From: Schistosoma mansoni
Taxonomy: Eukaryota; Platyhelminthes; Trematoda; Strigeidida; Schistosomatidae
Direction: 5' to 3'
NCBI RefSeq assembly: GCF_000237925.1
Contig: NC_031495.1
Location: 23,826,872-23,890,871, forward strand
Length of the DNA: 64,000 bases
The notes below the pieces were generated by a model. That model was not told where the DNA came from and searched no databases. It worked only from the letters and a program-made list of their open reading frames with translations. Below, in pieces: positions 38,755 through 49,100 of the stretch (position 1 is its first letter; the number at the start of each line of letters is the position of its first letter). The position numbers and the translations under genes are program-made.

Positions 38755-41650
38755 ACCAATTATTAGTTAGTAAAACTTTATTATTTTTATTTGAATACAT
38801 AAGCAGCGGTACAAGGGTGCACCAAATACATATGCGCCACTTAATAAAAATGAGATTGTGAAGAGATAGAGAAGGGCAAGTGAATATAATAAAAAAGAAC
38901 AACGATGAATAGAATTTAGTGTATGAAAGCGAAATTAATAATAATAATAACAATAATGAAACAGTTTAGTTAGGAAAAATAAAACCAGAAAGGATTTTTT
39001 CCAGGTAAAGAAGTCACATTCATTTTTTTAATGAAGAAAGTAAAAAATGTTACAGCATGTTCGCCACTGGCTCCTATTCTGAGCTATATCTGATAACGTC
39101 CTAAGCCACTGTTTTTGCACCATCTCTGGGATCCCAACCAGGGAGTCTTGAGGGACCAACAGAAGCTTGTTCTGTACAGTTTTCCCCCATAACACGACAC
39201 CATGTCATACAATGACCACCTCTCTGCTTTTTCCAACCAGTCTCGGCGTCGGCAAATAATGCACGACGTGGAATTCTCTGAGACCACATTCGTAGAACAT
39301 GTCCAAGCCACCGACATCGATATTTCATGATGGTGACACCAATTGAATTATCGTCTCTGTTCCCGAACGCACGATACCTGACCTCTGCATTACTAAAACG
39401 GTTTTGCCACTGGATATCAGCAATTCTTCGGAGACAACGATGACCAAACACAGAGTCCTTTGACATCCTCAACTCGGAGGTCAGGTTTCACAAGCATAGA
39501 GCAAAACTACTCCAGCCGATGCATTGTAAATCTGACTACTATCACGAATGAGCTAAGTAAGGTCCAGATTGACATAAGCTTCTCTGGCTTTCACTTTATG
39601 CGAACTGATCTTATCACTAACGCCATCACCAGCAATTATACAGCTACCCTGATATGCGAACTCCTTGACTACTCCCAACTGACCACTGCAGGTACAAGAT
39701 CCTGCCAGTCTCTTAACAGTATTCTGAATTTAGATGGTGTGAGGCACATGACATTCCTACGGACACTGATTAAATGAGGAATGGGTTGTTTGAGTATAAC
39801 CGCACAGTAAGACATCACCTGAATATTCAAGGTCGAAAAATATTCCTCCAGGTAACAGATCCATAACACCATTACCTACATCCATCAGAGAAGTTTCCAG
39901 AACGTCATCGATAGTGAAGTTGAAGAGGAATGGTGAGATTAGGCAGCCTTACCATACCCCACTGCTTAAATTGAACAATGGAGAGGTGGTCGTACGCCCC
40001 CATTACGCTTGAGGTGTTTGTATATAGGGCCTTTAAGATGCTAATAATTTTCTCATTCAAACTATTTTTCAATGGATAATCCCAGGGAACAATCCCATCC
40101 AACGAATCAAAGGCGGCCTAGATATCAAGAAACAACGTTTATTGGCCTGCAATAAGTATGGCGATGTCCTAACATTTGACAAATACCGGAGATAAGGTCA
40201 ATACATGCTCAACCAAATCAAAAACTAGCCTGCTCCTCGCGAGTCACTCTTTTTCGGGATTTGAACAATCTACGATTTATGACGGAAGCCAATAATTTGG
40301 ACGCAATCGGAAATGGACTTATCCCCCAATAGTTGTTGCATAGGTGGCGTGAGCCTTTTCCAGCGAACGACTGTCGACTCATTCCAGGATGTCGGAACGC
40401 TCTCTAATTGCCAGACGTTTGTAAACAACTCAGTCAGTTCCTTAGCCAGAAGGCTGCTGCCATCTTTAAAAAGGGCTAAAACTAACTCATCTGGGCCTGG
40501 TGATTTGTGGCGCTTCAAGAGTTGGAGTTCCTTGCGGAATTCCGCCCCCTTTGATGGATCAGTAGACACCGGTTAAGGATGACAGGAAAGTCTGATCGAT
40601 ATCTTCAGGGCAGCAGACCAGTTGAACTGCTCTTCGGAAAATTCTGAACAAGACGTCAGTAAATTTTAGTGATTGGCATCCCGTCATCTTCACAGATTGT
40701 TTTACTCCCACCGCACTTCTTGCTGACAGTAACTCGGTGAGTTGAGGGAGCTTCCGGAAGTTACCAGAAGCGGTTGCTGCTTCCAACTCAGTGGCACGCT
40801 TAGACCACCAGGCCTCTGAATCCTTACACAAGCTTTGCATAATTTCACTACGTAAGTCTTTGTTTGAGGTCAAACCTATGGTCACCCAGATTAGACCTGT
40901 CTCAATGAGTTGTAAGGAGACTGTAGAAACACAGTGATAACAAGTGGGATGTTTCGCCAAACCACTAGCGACTTTACTTGCCATTTTCATGGCATCATGC
41001 AATTGCACACAATGTTCACCTATAATTTTCGTTAGGTTGATAGGTGGCCTTAAACCTAGCCGGGTTTGATATTTAGTTGCAACAGAATTTCCAGCCAACC
41101 CGCTAACATAGATCCGTTTGAGATGAATTTGTTCACTACTGAAACCCAAGATAAGACTAGCCCAAACAAAGGCATGATCAGAGCCAAGATAAGTACTCCA
41201 ATAGGAGCGGCAGTCATGTACACAATTATGACAGAGATAGCTAATTGAAATCAGTCTGAATCCAGAATTGAGATGCTTAGGGAGAACGCCAAGTGGCATA
41301 TCGGCGGTGACCGTGCTGAAACAGGTTGCATTCGCGCCTTTGACCTAGAGGTCTAATACACAAGACAGTGAGGTGACATTAGAAAATGTAGCCCTATGGT
41401 AGTCGGCGACCAAAAGTAGGTTCACACATAATTTGTTTCTCCAGAATCCTGGGACCTATGCGCACTAGTGGTTCTGAATCACACTCAATACCACTAATTT
41501 CGAACCAGGATCTTCCAACTTCGTCAGGGGATCTTCCGGGCCCACCGACCTGGTTAAAGAGCAGGACCTTCGTTTTCCGTACTCTATTTCGTAAAAAGTA
41601 CCCCTTATTATCCTTATCTTCCATCAATAGTTACTCAATATATACTTATT
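38755..41650 (-). mobile_element. LINE family A, decayed near-full-length copy
   Basis: 5' leader (41627-41300) matches the element at 60635-61190. Endonuclease end (YWSTYLGSDHAFVWASLIL, about 41200), RT start (LKRHKSPGPDELVLALFKDG, about 40520), RT core remnants (about 40100-39900), C-terminal block (RCLRRIADIQW, GWKKQRGGHCMTWCR, 39430-39100), and a 3' tail containing ACATATGCGCCAC and an AAT-rich end at about 38765. Several frameshifts and stops; older than the copy at 44.5 kb. Confidence 0.8.
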
Positions 41651-43148
41651 TTGAATAAACCAGTCATCCTTTCATTAATTATTTAAATATATAAATCCCT
41701 CATTACTTTCGTCGGTAACCTTTAATTCTTAAGACAATGAATCATACAGATTTACTGCCATAGAGATAACTGTCTAAAATCGGACTGCATCCACGTAGGA
41801 TAACTGAAAGACATCAATTAAAGGTACAACTAATAGAATCTTTCGGGATATGTATGAAATCATTTTCATAAAAACCCATAGCATCTCAACTATGACCCAA
41901 TTAACTATAAAGATCAAAATGAAAATACGTAAGATGAAGAACGTAGGTGATTTGACCAATTACTGTCAGTTTGCAGTTTACAAAATCAGTCACTTTAACT
42001 ATACTTGTTGTCAACAAATGAGAGTTTTCTTTGTTCTCCGGCTATTTCTACCTCTCTTTACAAATACCAAAAACTCGGGTAACAAAATATTACTTTTGAA
42101 TCGTTGTAAAGAACTATGATCTAAAACAATCATTATCAATGTTTACCAATCGTTACGTCATTCGACAAAATCGTATGGAAGATATCGTTAGCAAAGAGTG
42201 CAGTTTGTGCGACGAAAAGGTTGCTTACGATATGAAATTACTTGAGGTAGTTGTATAACGGAAAACAACAGAATGACGCTTACATATGGTTTGATTTTTG
42301 TCAACAGTACAGATAGCTGGTTCAATATGTGATCGATTCAAACACTTAGGTGATGTACAAATAGTAGTCGTAATGGATTGAATGGATGGAAATTCAAAGT
42401 TCTATAGTTTACTCGTAAAATTGTATGATTCAAATAACTGAATCCAAAAACTAAAACTAAGCAGCCTTTATCGCTTCACGACTTGTAGTAGTTTTGCACA
42501 TATAGGACAAACTGTTATATATACTAAGATCATCAATCTTAGGTCAACTACAAATCCAACTAATAAGTGTTTTGAAATATACACAAAATTGTTCAAAGAA
42601 AAGTGAACACACTCTGAGCGTTCAAATAATAGGTGAAATGGGGTCCCAGCTACTAAAACCCGATGGATGGCGACTATATGTAAACTGTCTAACCACATTT
42701 CGGTTGCAACATGAGGAAAGATTTATTAAACTGAGTTTGATAACTAAAGACAAACAAAAACTATTGTATGGAATGGGTCATATATTATTATTCCTATTTG
42801 ACTATCCAAATAAAATCGGTCGGAGCATTAAAAGACAAAAAAGTAAACAAAGGACACACAATATACACAAACAAAAAGAATGCATTTAAAATATAGGCCG
42901 TACGGAGAGTTAATTCCTTGGTATCGTTTTGCTTCCTTTTGTTTCATTGCCTTGCAATTTTCATTAAATGCACATAAAGATAAGGGCATATGTATGATAA
43001 CAATAAAATACGATATGTGAAAGACACAATTTAATTGATTCGTATTATTTTGGAAATGGCAAGATAGATCGTTTTTCCAAAGAAAAAGAATAAGAAAGTA
43101 GATAAGTAACTAAAACAACAGGATAGTAAAGAAAAGGGTGATCCATCA
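41651..43148. other. no gene recognised; 3' flank of PDK
   Basis: AT-rich, with short frames of no recognisable similarity. The PDK 3' untranslated region should begin at 43148 and run leftward; I did not find a clear AATAAA. Confidence 0.4.
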
Positions 43149-46100
43149 TTAAGGTGTCGTGAACGGTTCAAATAAAGTTCTCTGAGAATTAGAAACCCAA
43201 TCACGTTGTTGTATACTATTCTCATAAACAGATTTTGATGTATGATTAAATAGTGGTATCAATTCATGAGCATCTTGTGATTGTCTTTTTAAGTAAATCA
43301 ATGCTGATGTACCTACACCTTCGATAGAATGCAAATTCAAATTGCCACCTAAATATCTAGCATACAGTCTACTTAATGGTAAACCATGTCCTCTTCCAGC
43401 AATAGATACACAAGCATTACGTTCTGATTCAACTTCATATGTCATTCGATCACTTACTGTCACTTGATTGGCTGATTGAATTGTTGAATAGTTGTCCTTA
43501 AAATTTAGTACAGTAGGATGTAGATTTGCAGAATGAACAGCTGTTGTATAATTGTATCGAAATGTTTTTTCGACCATATTTAACGCCATTCCTCCACCAA
43601 AATCTGTAATCTGTAGGGAGGGGAAACAACTTCAAATTTACTGTCGATATGGCAATATAAGATTGAATAATTTCCTGACTTATTTCACTGAAGTCCTAAT
43701 ACGACACGGTAGGACATTATTAATATATATCTCCAGCCTATGGTATGGAAAGGCAGATAAAATGATTTAGAACGTTGTACAAAAGTGCTAATTTTTGGTA
43801 GCTAACACAAATAAAGACATCCTAATCATAGAAACACACTTCATCAATGAGAGGAGTGGAACATTTTGGCCAATCCCAAACAATCCCAATGTATTCATCT
43901 CAATATTTTATCGGAAAAAATAGGTAGTCCAGTTAAAAGTCTGAGAAATAAATTTGAAAACTTAGGTCAATAACTCAAAGAAATTCTATTGATCAACAGG
44001 TAAACTTTTGAATCAGTTTGGTGGTTTGTAGAAAATCATCACGAAAATTACGTGAAACAACTACACAATGAATGTGAGGTCAAATACATACAACAACCTA
44101 GCCAAAATAGTCCAGTTAGATAGTCAATTATCGAAACTTATTCGGATTGTGAACAACAAACTTCAAAATCGTATACTAAGATGAAGGCTACGCGACTCTC
44201 AACACTGTAATTATGTGCAAGAATAAATGAGGAAAAGATACTAACCGTTCCGGAAAAGAGTATATCGGTTACCAAAATTCCATTCATTGAATTATATGCA
44301 AGTAAACTGATCCTGCAGTTACAAAACCCATAAGTGGAAACAATCAAGATAAAAAGATTCGGTTTTAAGAATAAAAAGTACTAGTTACTTGAAATATCAA
44401 GTAAATACTAATGTATCACCATAATATATCAAGTGAAGAAAGCGGTATGAAACTTTGGTTAAAACAACCAGTTACGAAACGACGAGAGATGAGTTCATGA
44501 CACTATACTTAAATAATATTCAAGATATCAGAGTGTGCTCACCACTTATTTATTATTATTTATTTAAACACATATATATTGGTACAAAAGGGCACCAGAT
44601 ACATATGCGCCACACAAAATAATGAAAGTAGGAAGAGAAGGGATGAAAAGATAAGGCGGACTGAAATGTACAACCAGAAGACTCTTTCAGTTAAGAAAGT
44701 TAGAACCACTCTTTATGTAGAAAGTAAAAGAAGGTTGCAGCAGGATCGCCACTGGCTTCTATTCTGAGCCATATCTGATAACGTCTCTAGCCACTGTGTT
44801 GCACCATCTCTCGGACCCCAGCCAGGGAGTCGTGAAGGTCCAACAGAAGCTAGCCCTTTGCAGCTTTCTTTCATGCCACGACACCATGTCATACACTGAC
44901 CTCCTCTCCGCTTTTTCCAACCAGTCCCAGAGTCAGCAAATAATGCACGGCGTGGAAGTCTCTGGGACGACATTCGTAAAACATGTCCAAGCCACCGAAG
45001 TCGGTGTTTCAAGATGGTGACACCAATTGAATTATCGTCTCGGCGCCCGAACACACGATGCCGAACCTCTGCACTACTAACATGGTGTTGCCACTGTATG
45101 TCAGCAATCCTTCGGAGACAACGATGATCGAACACAGAGAGACGTCTAACATCCTCAACTCGGAGAGGCCAGGTTTCACAAGCATAGAGCAAAACTGCTC
45201 TCACCGACGCGTTGTAGATCCGACCTTTTACAGCCAGACTAACATCACGAAGGCGCCAAAGATGGCCCAGATTGGCATAAGCCGCTCTGGCTTTCCTTAT
45301 ACGTGCATCAATCTCATCACTCACGCCACCACCAGCACTTATATAGCTACCTAGATATACGAACTTCTCAACTACTTCAATCTGCTCACCATCCAGGGTG
45401 AGTACAGGATGAGAATCCTGCCAGTCTTGTAGGAGTACTTCGCACTTGGAGGGTGCAAATCACATGCCGTGCCTGCGGACACTGATTGTCAACTGATTAA
45501 GTGCGGATTGCATGCCTTGGGCATTATCGCATAGTAAGACAATATCATCCGCATACTCGAGGTCGAGAAGTCGTTCTCCAGGCAACATATCCACACCGCC
45601 ATTACTTACATCCATCAGAGCTGTTTCCAGGATGTCATCGATGGCAAAGTTGAAGAGGAATGGTGAGATCGGGCAACCCTGCCTAACCCCACTGCTCGAA
45701 TGAAACAAGGGAGAAAGGTGGTTGTATGCCCTCACTCTGCCTGAGGTGTTCGTATACAGGGCCTTTAAGATGTTAATGAACTTCCCAGGCACACCCTTCT
45801 TCAATAGGCAATCCCAGAGAACAGTCCTGTCCAACGAATCGAAGGCAGCCCTGATATCAAGAAACACTACGATTGTTGGCCTGCGATAAGTATGACCACT
45901 TGATCTTCATGAAATAATATATAAACGTAAACCGAACTCAAGCATGTTCGAAACAGAGAAATACCTAACCATATATTACAGCAACAGTGTAAGATGGTGG
46001 TTGGAAGTAGTCAACAGGAAACCCTGGACCTAGCTTTCGTGTTACTTGGCACTCGTCATCAGGGTGTACTTGTAATCTTGAGGGAACTGGTGCTCCCTGA

Positions 46101-49100
46101 TGGAGTGCCAATTATCACGAAACCTAGGTTCGGGGTTTCCTGTTGACTACCTCCAACCACCATCTTATCTCAACATAGTGCACGCAATGTTGAGTCACCT
46201 AGATTAGGAGCCACATTGCGAATTCGTCGATAGGATTCGATCTTCACTAAGAAGGACCTGACATACATGATATTAATCACCACCCAGTGATCAATCAATT
46301 GTAGACAACAACAGTGTATTTATTTTGACCAAATGCACAAGAAAGAGCTGTTATACCAGGACAAAAAGCTGCACATATTTTTTGCTCATGCGTAAGAAAA
46401 TATTACTTACACTTGGTCTAACCTACGAATTGTAGATATTGAAGATCTCGATTTAAAAGCAAGGGTGGACAATTTACATAAGTTATACTGGGTAGCTAAG
46501 ACTTACCCTGATATATTGTTATAGACAAAGTGTAAGTGAAAAAAAACTTTAGTGTTAGAAACAATCCGTTAGGCCACTAGTTGTTTATCCAAGATGAATG
46601 AAAAGCATAGGGATCTTAGTTGGAGTCTCAAGTACGCTAAATCTTGGTAATTGGAGGAGCAAAGTAACTATAATCGATTGCAATCAAAAATACATATTCT
46701 GTTTCCTTTGTAGACCGTAGAAATCACATTACTTCAGGCTTGCTCATATACTTTTCTCAGTTTCGATTTTAGTGAAATTCATTCTTTGATTACTAAAGAG
46801 TGACATAAATCTTTTGACATGATAATGCCAGAAGCTGTATGTGGTATTATCGATTAATGTGTCTAAGGTATAACTGATGACTATCTAGTATGAATCTGTT
46901 ACCCGTAATTCAAATGAACCATCTAAGCTATGTTATTAAATACAAATGTTCCCACCCATTTATCTTATTGCAAGTTTGTGCCCGAAGCTGTGACTTATGA
47001 CTAATATATAAGGATCCACGATATCTAACTAAGTGAAGTAGGTTGCGTAGAAAACTTAAATATGTGATAATTCGAACCCTGACGACTAAGACATTTATAC
47101 TAGCTTAGGTAAGTATGAGAAGGCATAATAACTTATACAACTCTGAATTGATGTGCAAATTTTATGAGCCAGAAACGCGTAACACTATGAGGGACTAAAG
47201 TTACTTAGGTGTGGTGAACTTTGTATATGCAAAAGCGAATTGGGATTTTTCGCTAAGCGATAATTATAGCATTATTAAACAAGAGCTTCATCCATATGAC
47301 AAGTACATACTGCAACTTATATCAAGATAACCTGTGACTGATTGTTAGCGGGATATATGATATAGGACGGATTAAAGCACATTCCGCACATGATTATGTT
47401 GGGGCACGCTGATTGGTTATTTCTTAACAAATCAGCGCTAGTGAATACTTGGAGAAGACTCTAGAATCTGCTTACGTGAAAACTATAGATATACTAACAT
47501 TTCTCTTATTGTGATTCATACTTCTATCCAACCTTTTTATTTGGAATATAACTACGTTCCTGTTCAATTGTGTTCTGATTTTGAGACTTTTCGAGTAAAG
47601 CAGTGCCCGAGAATACTGAACAATAGGAGTAGCTGGGTCGTAATAAGAGAAAACATAACACTGATAAACTAATTACATTCGGCATACTACAAATATAACA
47701 TTTAGTTTCGAAATAATGAGAATAAATTCTAACAGTACATAGGAAGTGATACAAAACAAGCTGAAAAAGCCGAGGGATGATAGGAATGAGTACATGGAAC
47801 ATGATTGTGCTATTCGCAATATATCCAAAAATTGTTTACTTTTCCTAAACTATTCAAACACTCTATATATGACATTCCGTAGTTTACTTTCTGAGCAACT
47901 TAGTTGATTTTTTTAGTTGCTCTCAAGCAATAGCGATGTTTGAGTCTCATACAAACTAAACCAATGCGCAATCATCGCTGACATATGACCAAGTTAAAAG
48001 AAAACTAGGAGAGGTCAAACCAAGATGTAGCATCAGTCTATACAGCTATGAACTCTTGATTCGAGCAGTGTGTGGGGGTGTTGACTACCTGGTTGGAGCC
48101 CATGCGACAAAGTATGTCGGTTGAAAACCTTAGATGACAAATTGAAATATTAGCAGTGACGGAAATATGCTCACTTCCCCTAAATTTAGATTTCTGAATA
48201 CCCTTTTAAACCTTTTATTTCTTAATTCCACTTCACTTCTTCGAATAAAGTTATCTATTTAGCCATTTTACTAAGGTTTGTATTACTGTCCTTTGAACAC
48301 CTCTGCTACGTATTGTGTTAATTTCCTCTCACTATGCTGATATGTGGTGTGGAAACTGGTGCCAATGCACAATCATGCCTGTGGTTGACATGTAAGACTG
48401 ATTTTATGGACATTCTCCATCGACTCTTAATTAGGAATAACAACACCCTAAATCAACCAGAACCTTAGAAAATTGTTATTATCAGGCCCAGTGATCAAGA
48501 ATGATTTAAGATTACTAAGCCGGGATTTCTGAATGCATTTTATTAAATAAATCTAATTAGATATAAGAACCACAAAAAATTATGACGTGGTGGCATTATG
48601 AGTTAAAAATATTACACTAAAATTAAGCTGAACTTCTCACTTTAATAACGATATCTTCAGGTCCGTTGCATATAAGAATGTGTATTCTTGGCAAATGTCC
48701 ATCATTATTATGATTTTCAGTAACAGCTCTCATCGAATTTTTCAACAATTCATACAACATATAAAACAAATGACCAGGTATATAACAAAATGTTATGTCT
48801 TTCCCCTTCACAGATAAATCTGCACAGTTCATTTGGTTGTCCAAAAGATAAGATTTGGTCGACGCATGACCAGCTGCGTCCACACAAAAATCAATCTTGT
48901 TGAAACTACCAGATGCACGCTCTTTATTTACACAATCGTAGATTTCAATGTCACACCCCGGTGCACGACCATACGCCTGAATACACAGTAGTCTGGAGTA
49001 ACTGTATGCATTTACTGCGATTTGAACTGGGCTACAATCTGGGTCGATACCCCCAACGTGGGACTGTACGTTGCAGAGTGTAGGTCCATATAGCATGACT

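Noticed and set aside
42468-42889. Opposed open frames as a possible small gene
   Set aside because: No recognisable domain, low-complexity ends, and the frames are mirror overlaps typical of chance in AT-rich DNA.
46040-46130. Hammerhead-like strings (CTGATGA...CACGAAA) on both strands of the foldback element
   Set aside because: The core blocks and a short stem II are there, but no stem I or III forms with a proper cleavage triplet; the letters are better explained by the long palindrome.
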